Positions 8,333 to 17,395 of a stretch of DNA of 64,000 nt are shown here, one piece after another. The DNA is taken from assembly GCA_026125285.1 (NCBI GenBank), contig JAHCLO010000008.1:1-64000 (forward strand). Reading direction: 5' to 3'. The notes beneath the pieces are model-generated. The model worked only from the letters and a program-made list of their open reading frames with translations. It was not told the DNA's origin and ran no database searches. How positions within the stretch are numbered: the stretch's first letter is position 1; each line of letters begins with the position of its first letter. The translations under genes and the position numbers were made by a program. The DNA comes from Verrucomicrobiia bacterium (lineage in GTDB: Bacteria; Verrucomicrobiota; Verrucomicrobiia; Limisphaerales; JADLHS01).

Positions 8333-9547
8333 TCAATCTTCCTTCATCAGCACAATGGCTATGCCATCGCCTGATATTGCCAGTCGGCTGCTCTCGATCC
8401 GCGCCGTTCGGCGGTCTGTGCCGCCAGCCAGGTCCAGTTCATAATCGCCATTGGATTTGCTCCACTTCCCCTCGAGTGTCTGCAATTCGGCGCTTGGCGG
8501 CTGGTTGGGCTGCGTTTGTATTCGCGGCAGATTTCGGATCACGACTTGATGATCCGGACCTGCGATAAGTGTGGTTCGGGCAAAACGATCCGCCAGAAAG
8601 CGCCGGAACTTCTGAACTTCGGCCGCTGGAAGCGTGGGGCGTGACCGCCGGTAAGCCGCAGTGGATGCAGTGACGTCAAACTGCCATCGGCCGAGGATTT
8701 CTTCCGTGTAATTTTCCGATTTGCCCTCGCGCAGGAATTTGTCCACGTCGTGCAAGTCCGGTTGAAGCGTGTCCCAGATCAATCGCAGCGTCGCCGGGTC
8801 TTTCACAATGGGCTCTACGGTTGGATGCGCCATGACTTGTCGGATGGAGGTTTGAGTCAGGCGCATGTTCTTGAAGGCCTCATCCTGACCCAGCGCTTGG
8901 AAATCCGGTCGGAGTCCGAGCGAAATGAACCCCGGATAACGCGAAAGCCGCGCTTCCGCGAGCGGGTTCTGATAGATCAATCCCGCGAGATCAGCGGTGT
9001 CGTAGTACTCACGTGGCAAGGAAGACACGGCGCCGGCCACACGGTGCATCCCCGTGCTTTCCAGGTCACGCCCCAGCCGATTCAGAATCCGCAACGTACG
9101 TGGGTCGTCATCGGAAGCAGCCAATTGGACCGTCCAGTAACTGAAAGCGTGAATGACAAACGAAAGCAGGATTAAGTAAAGCAACCCATTGGCCAATCCG
9201 AGGCACAAGCCCAGGCGGGCATTCAGGCGTTCAAAAAGTGCCTGTCGCAGATCCCCGGCCTTGTAGCGGTAATAAACGTCCACCTTCTGATGGACGGTGA
9301 GCGCGCCAATCTTGAAGGCCGTGAGCACGATCGCGAATACGATCAGCGGCGGCAGCGCCCAGAGCAGGATGGGATGCGCCACGCCCAGGGCTTTGAGGGC
9401 TGGCATGACCAGCCGGCCCAACGGGACCGCCAGCAACGCGGCGACGATGATGCCAACCAGGGAGAACGCCACACGAATAGCGCCCTGCCGGTAACCCAGT
9501 CCCGCAAGCGAGGCCAACAACAGAATTGCCAGAAGCCACATTGTCAT
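8333..9547 (-). CDS. CvpA-family membrane protein with C-terminal extension
   Basis: 404 residues. The N-terminal ~150 residues hold four hydrophobic segments and the small-residue pattern of CvpA (colicin V production) proteins, which are inner-membrane proteins of poorly defined function. The rest (about 150-404) is soluble, has no domain I recognise and ends in a beta-rich segment (L-E-G-K-W-S-K-S-N-G-D-Y-E-L pattern) resembling small secreted beta-sandwich modules. It stands alone between a convergent operon and a divergent gene. Confidence 0.7.
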   Translation of the reverse strand: MTMWLLAILLLASLAGLGYRQGAIRVAFSLVGIIVAALLAVPLGRLVMPALKALGVAHPILLWALPPLIVFAIVLTAFKIGALTVHQKVDVYYRYKAGDLRQALFERLNARLGLCLGLANGLLYLILLSFVIHAFSYWTVQLAASDDDPRTLRILNRLGRDLESTGMHRVAGAVSSLPREYYDTADLAGLIYQNPLAEARLSRYPGFISLGLRPDFQALGQDEAFKNMRLTQTSIRQVMAHPTVEPIVKDPATLRLIWDTLQPDLHDVDKFLREGKSENYTEEILGRWQFDVTASTAAYRRSRPTLPAAEVQKFRRFLADRFARTTLIAGPDHQVVIRNLPRIQTQPNQPPSAELQTLEGKWSKSNGDYELDLAGGTDRRTARIESSRLAISGDGIAIVLMKED

Positions 9548-9872
9548 GCTGTTCTGTTAAAAGACTCATCGCGAAAAAGCACGCAGAAAATTTATTCGCT
9601 GGATGATTGTGCCGATGGCTTGCAGCGAATGGGCGGCGGAAAACGGATCTGAATCAGCGATGCCAGGTTGCGACCGCGCAAATTTTGCGCGGGTGAAACG
9701 CGTCCGGCGAGCAATACCTGCGCGCTGTGCTCAGTAAACATCTTGAAATCAAGGCTTTTTCGCTTTGGCATGTTGCGTGCGATAAGAAACTCGTCAAACA
9801 TTCAGAGTCGCTGACGTGCGGCTCTGTCACAAACAAACAAACACAGTAACAACCGCACCAGGAGAACAAGAA
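9548..9872. other. Intergenic region between divergent genes
   Basis: About 325 bases separate the CvpA-like gene and the secreted Gly/Arg-rich protein gene. A minus-strand frame at 9592-9801 (69 codons, basic, no signal or domain) is open but has no ribosome site I trust, so I do not call it a gene. A good ribosome site (AGGAG, about 9860-9864) belongs to the next gene. Confidence 0.5.
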
Positions 9873-10430
9873 ATGAAAGTCAATCAATGGTTGGTTATGG
9901 CCGGTCTGGCCGTCGCAACAGTCTTGAGCACGAGCGATCTTATCGCCCAGGACAATCAACGTGGTCAAGGACAAGGGCGACGCGGTGGTCCGGGTGGGGG
10001 CGGCAATTTCGATCCCGCCGAAATGCAGCAACGCATGCTAGAAGGCATTCGCAACCAGATGGCCGTGACCGATGACGCAGAATGGAAGTTGATTTCCGAG
10101 CGCGTCACCAAGGTCATGGATGCCCGCCGACAGGTCGGGATGGGCGGCGGCGCCGGCATGTTCCGCGGCGGACGCCCCGGCGGCGAGGGCGATCAACCTC
10201 GTGGTGGTTTCCGCGGCGGTCCTGGTGGCGAGCCGAGTCCCGGGGCAGAGGCACTACAGAAAGCCATTGACTCCAAGGCTTCCACTGCCGAAGTGAAGGC
10301 GGCCATGCAGAAATACCGTGACGAACGAAAAGCGCGCCAGGCCGCTTTGGAATCGGCTCAAGCCGACCTGCTCAAAGTCCTGTCGGCTCACCAAGAAGCC
10401 GTCGCATTACGGATGGGTTTGGTCAACTAA
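9873..10430 (+). CDS. Secreted Gly/Arg-rich protein of unknown function
   Basis: 185 residues with a clear signal peptide (MKVNQWLVMAGLAVATVLS... cut near A-Q at about 26). The mature part starts with a Gly/Arg/Gln-rich low-complexity stretch, then an alpha-helical segment (D-P-A-E-M-Q-Q-R...), a second Gly/Arg-rich stretch near residues 90-120, and a helical C-terminus with many Ala, Lys and Arg. The helical part resembles small periplasmic spy/LTXXQ-type proteins in pattern only. Start chosen at 9873 because AGGAG lies 8-9 bases upstream. It ends 34 bases before gspE, so it may be co-transcribed with the secretion operon. Confidence 0.75.
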   Translation: MKVNQWLVMAGLAVATVLSTSDLIAQDNQRGQGQGRRGGPGGGGNFDPAEMQQRMLEGIRNQMAVTDDAEWKLISERVTKVMDARRQVGMGGGAGMFRGGRPGGEGDQPRGGFRGGPGGEPSPGAEALQKAIDSKASTAEVKAAMQKYRDERKARQAALESAQADLLKVLSAHQEAVALRMGLVN

Positions 10431-10464
10431 TCCTCCCGCGTACACTGGAAATAACATCCAAGTT

Positions 10465-12228
10465 GTGAGCGAGACTCTGACATCCAGTCCGGCCTTGAAT
10501 TCGTTGCTTGATCGGATGGTTGCCGCACGGCAACTCTCCGCGCTTGACGCGGAAACCCTGCGGCGGCAAACGGCGGCTGCCGGAGAAACTGCCTTCCAGA
10601 ACGAGGAAGGCGTTCTCCGGTGGCTGGCCGGGGAATACGGGCTCGCTTACACCACTCTCGACGACGTTGAGCCGGATCGCGAACTACTCTCACTCTTTCC
10701 CGCGCGAGTCCTGCTTAAGGAAGAATTGCTACCGCTCCGGCGCACGAACGGCACCGTCGAGGTCGCCACCAGCCGGCTTTTTGCCACGCAGGGTTTAGAC
10801 TCGCTCAAGACCTTGACTGGCCTGCGTCTCAAGCCCGTCCTGGCCCCCGCCGAGGCCATCCAGCGCGAGATGAAGAAGCGTCTCGGCGTCGGAGCGGACA
10901 CCATCGGTTCGCTGGAGGAGGAAACCCCCTTCCAGGTCGTGGACGAGGATCAACTCGAGGACACCGACCTCGACAGTGCGGCCGAGGATGCCTCAATCAT
11001 CCGGTTCGTGAACCAGGTCTTGCGCGATGCCATTGAATTGCGCGCGTCGGACATTCACTTGGAGCCGTTTGAAGATGAGTTCCGCATCCGCTATCGCATT
11101 GATGGAGTCTTGCAGGACGTGCCGGTGCCGGGGCAGTTGAAGCGCTTTCAGCCCGCGATCGTTTCGCGCGTCAAAATTTTGAGTCATCTCAACATTGCCG
11201 AAAAGCGTTTGCCCCAGGATGGGCGCATCAAAATCCGGATTGATGAGAGCGAAGTGGACATCCGCGTTTCCGTGATTCCAATGTTGCACGGCGAAGCGGT
11301 CGTCATGCGGTTGCTGCGCCAGAACGCCACGCTCCTGGGCATGGGTGAACTGGGCATGGACCCGCGCGAATACAAATGCTTTCAGCACGTACTGGAATTG
11401 CCCCACGGTATCATTCTCGTTACCGGCCCAACGGGCAGCGGCAAGACCTCGACCCTTTACACGGCGCTCAACGAGATCAACGATTCGGTTCGCAAGATCA
11501 TCACCATTGAAGACCCGGTCGAGTATCAGCTCAAGGGCGTGAACCAAATCCAGGTTTCCGAGAAAGCCGGGCTGACGTTTGCCCGTGGACTCCGCTCGAT
11601 CCTGCGTCACGACCCGGATGTAATTCTGGTGGGGGAAATCCGCGACAAGGAGACGGCGCAAATTGCCGTGCAATCGTCGCTCACCGGCCATCTGGTGTTT
11701 TCCACCCTGCACACCAACGACGCACCCGGTGCCGTAACGCGGCTGGTGGACATGGGGGTTGAACCGTATCTCGTGGCTTCCTCGCTGGAAGCCGTGCTGG
11801 CGCAACGCCTGGTGCGCGTGCTCTGCGCCCGCTGCAAACAGGTGGATGATTCGCCCACCGCCCAGGCGCTCAAAGTGCAACTGGGCATCCCCGTGGACAC
11901 CACCATCTACAAATCGGTCGGCTGTCGGGAATGTCGCAACACCGGTTTCTATGGCCGGCGCGCCATCTTTGAATGGATGGACTCGGACAGCGAAATCCGG
12001 CAACTCGTATTGCGAAATGCTTCAAGTGATCAGGTTCGGGATGCCGCGCGTCGCGCGGGCATGAAGACCCTGGCCGAAGACGGTTGGCGGCTGGTGCGGC
12101 TGGGCGTCACGACGGTGGACGAGGTTCTCAGCGTAACCACTGCCAAGGAAGTTTCACTGACCATGGATCAGGCGGCTGATCAAACCGAGGAGAACGCGCC
12201 GCACAGCCTTGCGTTGAAACGGCCATGA
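10465..12228 (+). CDS. gspE: Type II secretion ATPase GspE
   Basis: Cytoplasmic hexameric ATPase that powers pseudopilus assembly. 587 residues from GTG 10465; ATG 10516 is the alternative. The N-terminal ~140 residues form a GspE/MshE-type domain. Then come Walker A GPTGSGKT (321-328), the Asp box (I-I-T-I-E-D-P-V-E-Y), Walker B (D-P-D-V-I-L-V-G-E-I-R-D from 383) and the His box (STLHTNDA). A four-cysteine zinc site (C454, C457, C487, C490) is typical of GspE/PilB. The frame extends upstream into the previous gene, so the start is uncertain. It heads the secretion cluster. Confidence 0.94.
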   Translation: MSETLTSSPALNSLLDRMVAARQLSALDAETLRRQTAAAGETAFQNEEGVLRWLAGEYGLAYTTLDDVEPDRELLSLFPARVLLKEELLPLRRTNGTVEVATSRLFATQGLDSLKTLTGLRLKPVLAPAEAIQREMKKRLGVGADTIGSLEEETPFQVVDEDQLEDTDLDSAAEDASIIRFVNQVLRDAIELRASDIHLEPFEDEFRIRYRIDGVLQDVPVPGQLKRFQPAIVSRVKILSHLNIAEKRLPQDGRIKIRIDESEVDIRVSVIPMLHGEAVVMRLLRQNATLLGMGELGMDPREYKCFQHVLELPHGIILVTGPTGSGKTSTLYTALNEINDSVRKIITIEDPVEYQLKGVNQIQVSEKAGLTFARGLRSILRHDPDVILVGEIRDKETAQIAVQSSLTGHLVFSTLHTNDAPGAVTRLVDMGVEPYLVASSLEAVLAQRLVRVLCARCKQVDDSPTAQALKVQLGIPVDTTIYKSVGCRECRNTGFYGRRAIFEWMDSDSEIRQLVLRNASSDQVRDAARRAGMKTLAEDGWRLVRLGVTTVDEVLSVTTAKEVSLTMDQAADQTEENAPHSLALKRP

Positions 12229-12352
12229 AAACACCAAACACCAAACACCAAACACCAAAGAACCCTCAAGCGCCAAGTTCGGGATTGAGCGGGCTTCACG
12301 CCTGCTTGAGGACTGGAGGGTGGAGCTTTGTTGGTGTTTGGAGTTTGGTGTC
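12229..12352. repeat. Heptad tandem repeat and palindrome between gspE and gspF
   Basis: Four tandem copies of AAACACC (12229-12256) face an inverted partner with GGTGTTTGG (12333-12341) and TTTGGTGT (12344-12351). A second nested stem is CCTCAAGC (12264-12271) / GCTTGAGG (12304-12311). The whole fills the gspE-gspF gap. It is a repeat element; it could also affect expression between the two genes. Confidence 0.7.
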
Positions 12353-12366
12353 TGGAGTTCTGTAAA

Positions 12367-13665
12367 ATGCCCACTTTCCACTACAGAGCACTTGCGACTG
12401 ACGGCAAGATCACCGAAGGGCAGATCGAAGCCGGTGGGCGGGCGGAAGCTTTTCGCCTGATGGAGAATCAGAGTTTGCGCCCCATCACCTTAAAGGAAGG
12501 TGTAAACGGAAAGCGCAAGCCCCTGACCACCACCGCCAGCACCTCCACCGGAAACGCGGGCAACGGCGGGGCCACTGCCGAAACGGCTACGTCGGACGCG
12601 GGGATGAAATTGTCCTTCGGTTCGGGCAAGGTTTCCGGTCGCGTGCTGGAGAATTTCACCCGCCTGCTTTCCAGCTTGCTCGCGGCGGGCGTGCCTTTAA
12701 GCCGCGCCCTGGTGATCCTCCAGCGCGAAGCCGCGAATCCGGTCGCCAAGGCCAAATGGAAAGAAGTTCACGATTTGGTCGTGGACGGCATGTCGCTGGC
12801 GGATGCGATGAGCAAATCGCCGGATACATTTCCGCGGGTTTATACCGCAATGGTCGAGGCTGGCGAGACCGGCGGCTTCCTCGACTTGGTGCTCAGTCAA
12901 ATCGCTGACTTCCAGGCCCGCGAGAAGGAGATGCGCGGCAAGGTGATGGCCGCTTTGCTTTATCCCGCCATTCTGCTGGTGCTGGCGTTGGGCGTGGTGG
13001 TGTTTCTGCTGGTCTATTTTATTCCACGTTTCCAAACGCTTTTCAGCGGCTTCGGGGCGAAGCTGCCCATGCTGACACAAATCATCGTAGGCGTCAGCGA
13101 TGTGGTGCGGTCGTACGGATTGTTGGTGGCGGTAGTGGTCGTGATCGCGATTCTGCTGGCCCGGGCGTGGATCGTTTCACCCGTGGGGCGGCGCTCCTGG
13201 GAAACCGTGATTCTACGCACGCCGGTCATCGGCAGTCTCGTGGCGCAATTCGCCATGTCGCGTTTCTGCCGGATGTTGGGCACGTTGCTGGGTGCGGGCG
13301 TGCCGTTGATCAACGGCCTCAACGTGGCGCGACGTTCCATCGGCAATCAGATTCTGGTGGACGCGGTTTCCAACTCGATTGAGCGCGTGAAGGAAGGCAA
13401 AGCCCTGGGGTTGAGTCTGGGAGATTGTCGCGTGCTGTTTCCCGGTTCGGTGCTGGAAATGATTTCCGTGGCCGAGGAAAGCGGCAAACTCGACGCCGAA
13501 CTGGTGCGCATTGCGAACGTGACCGAAGGCGACCTGGACCGCCAACTCAAGACCGCCGTCGCCATGACCGAGCCGTTGATGCTGTTTCTCATTGCGGCTT
13601 TCATCGGCACCATCTTCATCGGCATGGTCATTCCGATTTTCACCCTGCAAGATCACATTCGCTAG
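12367..13665 (+). CDS. gspF: Type II secretion inner-membrane platform protein GspF
   Basis: Polytopic platform protein that couples the ATPase to pseudopilin assembly. 432 residues from ATG 12367 (MPTFHYRA), the family's usual start; the longer frame runs into the repeat upstream. Two T2SSF domains are visible (F-T-R-L-L-S-S-L-L-A-A-G-V-P-L and F-C-R-M-L-G-T-L-L-G-A-G-V-P-L), each followed by hydrophobic segments, with the last segment near the C-terminus (I-G-T-I-F-I-G-M-V-I-P-I-F). The linker at residues 50-85 is Thr/Ala/Gly-rich and longer than usual. Confidence 0.94.
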   Translation: MPTFHYRALATDGKITEGQIEAGGRAEAFRLMENQSLRPITLKEGVNGKRKPLTTTASTSTGNAGNGGATAETATSDAGMKLSFGSGKVSGRVLENFTRLLSSLLAAGVPLSRALVILQREAANPVAKAKWKEVHDLVVDGMSLADAMSKSPDTFPRVYTAMVEAGETGGFLDLVLSQIADFQAREKEMRGKVMAALLYPAILLVLALGVVVFLLVYFIPRFQTLFSGFGAKLPMLTQIIVGVSDVVRSYGLLVAVVVVIAILLARAWIVSPVGRRSWETVILRTPVIGSLVAQFAMSRFCRMLGTLLGAGVPLINGLNVARRSIGNQILVDAVSNSIERVKEGKALGLSLGDCRVLFPGSVLEMISVAEESGKLDAELVRIANVTEGDLDRQLKTAVAMTEPLMLFLIAAFIGTIFIGMVIPIFTLQDHIR

Positions 13666-13688
13666 GCAGCACAACCGCTTTTCAAACC

Positions 13689-14150
13689 ATGAATACACAA
13701 ATCCGAAATCCGAAATCCGAAATCCGCAATCGTCGCCGGGCCGGCTTCACCTTGATCGAATTGCTGCTGGTGTTGGTGATTCTCGGCATTCTCGCGGCCA
13801 TCGTCGTGCCCAAGTTCGCCAATCGTGGCGAGCAGGCGCGCCAAACTGCGGCCCGGACGCAGATCGCCGCGTTCGCCACCGCGTTGAGCGCCTTCGAGGT
13901 GGATAACGGTTACTACCCGCGGGGCAAGGACGGTTTGCAGTCCTTGATTCAACAGCCCAACGACGCCAACAACTGGCGCGGGCCGTATCTCGAAGAGAAG
14001 GGCGGCATCCCGCTGGACCCGTGGGGCCGCGCCTACATCTATGAGTGCCCGGGCCGGAACAATCCCAACTCGTACGACCTGTCGTCCATGGGCTTCGACG
14101 GGCGCGAAGGCACGGAAGACGACATCAACAACTGGCAGCTAAGCCGATAA
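13689..14150 (+). CDS. gspG: Major pseudopilin GspG
   Basis: Main subunit of the type II secretion pseudopilus, 153 residues. Prepilin peptidase should cut at R-R-A-G|F-T-L-I-E-L, leaving the hydrophobic helix L-L-L-V-L-V-I-L-G-I-L-A-A-I. The C-terminal part has the GspG signature (Y-Y-P-R-G-K-D-G-L-Q-S-L, then D-P-W-G-R-A-Y-I-Y). The leader is odd: 13699-13726 is four tandem AAATCCG units, so residues such as N-P-K-S-E-I-R-N come from a dispersed DNA repeat. Start at 13689 is the only ATG in frame near the leader. Confidence 0.94.
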   Translation: MNTQIRNPKSEIRNRRRAGFTLIELLLVLVILGILAAIVVPKFANRGEQARQTAARTQIAAFATALSAFEVDNGYYPRGKDGLQSLIQQPNDANNWRGPYLEEKGGIPLDPWGRAYIYECPGRNNPNSYDLSSMGFDGREGTEDDINNWQLSR

Positions 14151-14153
14151 ACG

Positions 14154-14714
14154 GTGACGACTGGCGCAACAACCCGGACCCGCAGGCAGGCATTTACTTT
14201 GATCGAGTTGATCCTGGTGATGGCTTTGCTGGCGACGGTGCTGGCGGTGTCCGCGCCGGCGTTGTCGCGCTTCTTCAAGGGGCGCACGCTTGACTCGGAA
14301 GCGCACCGGTTTCTCGCGTTGACGCGCCACGCGCAACAGCGGGCTGTGTCCGAGGGGGTGCCGGTGGTGCTGTGGTTTGACACCGACCAGCGCACTTACG
14401 GGGTGAACGCGGATGCGTCCTACCTCGAAGAGGACACGCAGGCGGAGGAGTTCTCCGTGGACGAAGGAATAGTGATGGAAGTGCGACATTCGGCCGAGGC
14501 GGTTCTGGCGAGTCAAACGACCTTGTTCAAAAATGAGAAGCTGGCCACCGATGGTCGCCACACCCTGCGGTTCAACCCGGACGGATTCGTCAGTCTGAAC
14601 AGTCCCGAAACGGTGGTGTTTCGCCAGGGTGAAGACGCGGAAATCTGGGTCACGCAGCGCCGCAATCGTCTGAGTTATGAAATTCAACCGGCACAACATG
14701 CCGCAAGGCGCTGA
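14154..14714 (+). CDS. gspH: Minor pseudopilin GspH-like
   Basis: 186 residues from a GTG start three bases after the gspG stop. A short leader T-R-R-Q-A|F-T-L-I-E-L precedes the hydrophobic helix, then a beta-rich GspH-type domain of about 120 residues. Position after gspG matches gspH in canonical operons. It overlaps the next gene by 38 bases if that starts at 14677. Confidence 0.83.
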   Translation: MTTGATTRTRRQAFTLIELILVMALLATVLAVSAPALSRFFKGRTLDSEAHRFLALTRHAQQRAVSEGVPVVLWFDTDQRTYGVNADASYLEEDTQAEEFSVDEGIVMEVRHSAEAVLASQTTLFKNEKLATDGRHTLRFNPDGFVSLNSPETVVFRQGEDAEIWVTQRRNRLSYEIQPAQHAARR

Positions 14715-15159
14715 ACGCTGGTCCGGTAGCCGCCGACGCGAGCAGCCGGGATCCGGAGCAGCGCCGTTGCATAACAGGGCCTCCTCACGGAGGCGGCTTC
14801 AGGGTGGCTTCACTCTGGCGGAAGTGCTCGCGGCGCTGGTGTTCATGGCCATCGTGATTCCGGTGGCGGTGCAGGGGCTGCGCATCGCGAGTCGCGCGGG
14901 CTCCGTAAGTGAGCGCCGGGCCGTGGCGGTCCGGTTGGCGGAGAACAAGCTGAATGAGTTGATCGTGACCGGCCAATGGCAGTCCGCCGCGCAGCGGGGC
15001 ACGATTGAGGAAGGGTGGCAGTCGTACGACTGGCGGTTGCTTTCCGAGTCGTGGAGCGAGGACGGCGCCATGCGGCTGGTCACGGTCGAGGTGATCGTGC
15101 CGGTGCAGGGACAGGATTACGAAGTGCGGGTCAGCACGTTGGTGGACGCAACGCAGTGA
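14677..15159 (+). CDS. gspI: Minor pseudopilin GspI-like
   Basis: 160 residues. The prepilin site is L-Q-G-G|F-T-L-A-E-V-L-A-A-L followed by the hydrophobic helix; a helical and beta C-terminus with E-N-K-L-N-E-L fits GspI. The leader is about 43 residues, far longer than the usual 5-10. It is encoded by repeat-like DNA (G-G-T-A-G-C-C-G-C-C-G-A-C-G near 14726 and a GCCTCC-TCAC-GGAGGC hairpin at 14779-14794). ATG 14698 is an alternative start. It shares one base with the next gene's start (TGATG). Confidence 0.85.
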   Translation: MKFNRHNMPQGAERWSGSRRREQPGSGAAPLHNRASSRRRLQGGFTLAEVLAALVFMAIVIPVAVQGLRIASRAGSVSERRAVAVRLAENKLNELIVTGQWQSAAQRGTIEEGWQSYDWRLLSESWSEDGAMRLVTVEVIVPVQGQDYEVRVSTLVDATQ

Positions 15160-16001
15160 TGAATTCCGAAATCCGAAATCTGAAAGCCGAGAGACATCCG
15201 AAGGTCGAGAACCGGATCGGCGGCAATAGGACTTTGTCCACCGCTTTCGGGCTTCGGGATTCATTCGGTCTTCGGTCTTCGGGCTGCGGAGCTTCCCGAA
15301 CGGGTTTCACACTGCTGGAATTGCTGCTGGCCGTGCTGGTGTTCGCCATTGTGCTGGGCGCGATTCAGGTGGTGTTCTTCAGTGCGTTCAAATTGCGCAC
15401 TCGGACGGTGGATGCCATCGAGCGTTCGCTGCCGCTGCAGCAGACGCTGGCCATCATCAAACGCGATCTGGCCAATCTCATGCCGCCGGGCGGGCCGCTC
15501 TCCGGCGCGCTGCAAAGCACCCCCAACCTCACGACGGCCAGTGGCTTGTCCACCACGATGTCCCGCCAAAGCGGGCCGCAATTCTACACGGCGGTGGGCA
15601 TGGTGGATGACAACACGCCCTGGAGTGAAATCCAGCGCGTATCCTATTATCTGGAGACACCGACGAATGATGCGCCGGGTCTGGACCTTTTCCGTTCGGT
15701 CGCGCGCAATCTCCTCCCGGTAATGCAGGATGAAACCGAGGATCAATTCCTGATGAGCGGAGTCGAAACCATTGCGTTTCAGTATTACGATGGCAACGCG
15801 TGGCGCGACACCTGGGATTCCACGCAGGCGGATTCAGCCACCGGCCTGACCAACAACCTTCCGCGCGCGTTGAAAGTGCAATTGCAGTTGCACCAGGATG
15901 CGCAGAGCTTCGGCATTCCCGCGCCGGTGGAATTGATCGTGCCCGTGCTTGTGCTCGCTCGCACCAACACACTCAGCGAAGCCACCGGAGGTGCGCAATG
16001 A
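15159..16001 (+). CDS. gspJ: Minor pseudopilin GspJ-like
   Basis: 280 residues starting at ATG 15159, overlapping the gspI stop by one base. The prepilin site S-R-T-G|F-T-L-L-E-L-L-L-A-V lies near residue 48, so the leader is unusually long. Its first codons are encoded by AAATCCG-type repeats (15162-15182), the same unit seen in the gspG leader. The mature domain (about 230 residues) has the GspJ pattern with Y-Y-L-E and G-V-E-T-I-A-F-Q-Y-Y-D-G. The stop overlaps gspK as ATGA. Confidence 0.85.
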   Translation: MNSEIRNLKAERHPKVENRIGGNRTLSTAFGLRDSFGLRSSGCGASRTGFTLLELLLAVLVFAIVLGAIQVVFFSAFKLRTRTVDAIERSLPLQQTLAIIKRDLANLMPPGGPLSGALQSTPNLTTASGLSTTMSRQSGPQFYTAVGMVDDNTPWSEIQRVSYYLETPTNDAPGLDLFRSVARNLLPVMQDETEDQFLMSGVETIAFQYYDGNAWRDTWDSTQADSATGLTNNLPRALKVQLQLHQDAQSFGIPAPVELIVPVLVLARTNTLSEATGGAQ

Positions 16002-17395
16002 GACTTCGCGCCGTGAACTCCCGGGAATCCGGCTCGCTCCTGATCATTGTTCTCTGGATCGCGTTTGGATTGGTCGCGCTCACGCTTTATTTTGCGCACG
16101 CCATGCGGCTCGAATTGCGGGCCGCTGACAACCGCGTGGCGGCCATCGAAGCCGGCCAGGCCATCGAGGGCGCGGTGCGTTACGTCAGCAACCTGCTCGC
16201 CACGGTGGCTTACCCCGGGCAGATGCTCAGCCCCATGGAATTTCCCTGTGAAGCCGTGCCCGTGGGCGAGGCGCAGTACTGGATGATCGGCCGCGATACG
16301 AATGATTGGGGCATCAATTTCGCGCGCCCAACCTTCGGTCTGGTGGATGAGGCGTCCAAACTGAATTTGAACGCCCCATGGCTTACGGCAGAATTGATAC
16401 AGTACCTGCCGGGTATGACACCCCAAATCGCCGCCGCCATCATGGACTGGCGGGATGAGGACAGCGAAATCTCCACCGATGGCGCTGAGGACGAGACTTA
16501 CGCACGGATGACCCCGCCGTACAAGACCAAGAACGCGCCGTTCGAGTCGGTGGAGGAACTGCGCCTCGTCGCGGGCATGACCACCGAGATTCTGTATGGC
16601 GAGGACGCGAATCTCAACGGCATCCTGGACCCCAACGAAAATGACGCGGACGACTCGCCGCCCTATGACAATCGGGATGGGCGATTGGACCCGGGCTTGA
16701 TGGAGTACTTCACGGTGTACAGTCGCGAACCGACGGTTGGCACGAATGTCAACAACCCGGAGGAACTGCGCACGTTCCTCGAAGAAGTGTTCAGTTCGTC
16801 GCGCACGGATGAAATCATGGAGCAACTGCGATTGACCGGCGGCACCGGTGGTCAAGGGGGGCAGGGAGGCCAAGGGGGGCAGGGCGGGCAGGGCGCGACT
16901 TACTCCACGGTCGGCAGTCTCCTCGAATTCTACGTGCGCAGTGGCATGACGGTGGATGAGTTTGCCCAAGTGGCCGAAAGCCTCACCGCGGCAACGAATA
17001 ATTTCGCCGACGGCTTGGTAAACGTGAACTCCGCAAGCCAGTATGTGCTGGAGTGTGTTCCGGGCATCGGCTTGGACTACGCTGCCCAATTGGTGGCGTA
17101 TCGCGAGTCGAATCCGCTGCAACTCACCAGCGTTGCCTGGGTCGCAGAAGCCATTGGCGATGACAGTCTGGCGATCCAGGCCGGGCCGTACATCACTACA
17201 CGCAGTTATCAATTCACCGCCGATATTGCCGCGGTGGGCCGCCACAACCGCGGTTACCAGCGCGTGCGATTTGTGTTCGACACGAGTGAAGACGCGCCCC
17301 TTGTGTTACACCGGCAGGACCTCACCCACCTGGGTTGGGCACTCGGCCAGGATACGCGCACGGATTTATTAGCCCAGACAAAGGAGGCGCGATGA
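15998..17395 (+). CDS. gspK: Minor pseudopilin GspK-like, pseudopilus tip
   Basis: 465 residues from ATG 15998 (ATGA overlap with gspJ). The N-terminus has G-S-L-L-I-I-V-L-W-I-A-F-G, as in GspK, which caps the pseudopilus with GspI and GspJ. GspK-like features are the L-V-D-E-A-S-K-L-N-L-N block, an E-D-A-N-L-N-G-I-L-D-P-N-E-N acidic, calcium-loop-like segment, and two helix-hairpin-helix-like segments (L-P-G-M-T-P-Q-I-A and V-P-G-I-G-L-D-Y-A). A G-G-Q triplet repeat (encoded near 16850-16895) forms a flexible insert. GspK normally has Gly-1 at the cleavage point; here it is S-G-S-L-L. Confidence 0.88.
   Translation: MRLRAVNSRESGSLLIIVLWIAFGLVALTLYFAHAMRLELRAADNRVAAIEAGQAIEGAVRYVSNLLATVAYPGQMLSPMEFPCEAVPVGEAQYWMIGRDTNDWGINFARPTFGLVDEASKLNLNAPWLTAELIQYLPGMTPQIAAAIMDWRDEDSEISTDGAEDETYARMTPPYKTKNAPFESVEELRLVAGMTTEILYGEDANLNGILDPNENDADDSPPYDNRDGRLDPGLMEYFTVYSREPTVGTNVNNPEELRTFLEEVFSSSRTDEIMEQLRLTGGTGGQGGQGGQGGQGGQGATYSTVGSLLEFYVRSGMTVDEFAQVAESLTAATNNFADGLVNVNSASQYVLECVPGIGLDYAAQLVAYRESNPLQLTSVAWVAEAIGDDSLAIQAGPYITTRSYQFTADIAAVGRHNRGYQRVRFVFDTSEDAPLVLHRQDLTHLGWALGQDTRTDLLAQTKEAR

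Noticed and set aside
9592..9801. 69-codon minus-strand frame between the CvpA-like gene and 9873
   Set aside because: No ribosome site, no signal or domain and no supporting context.
12229..12256. Tandem AAACACC repeats as a possible CRISPR array
   Set aside because: Units are 7 bases with no spacers, and no cas genes are present; no CRISPR array was found anywhere in the window.
16850..16895. G-G-Q triplet repeat as a separate repeat element
   Set aside because: It is in frame in gspK and fits a flexible linker; kept as part of that gene.
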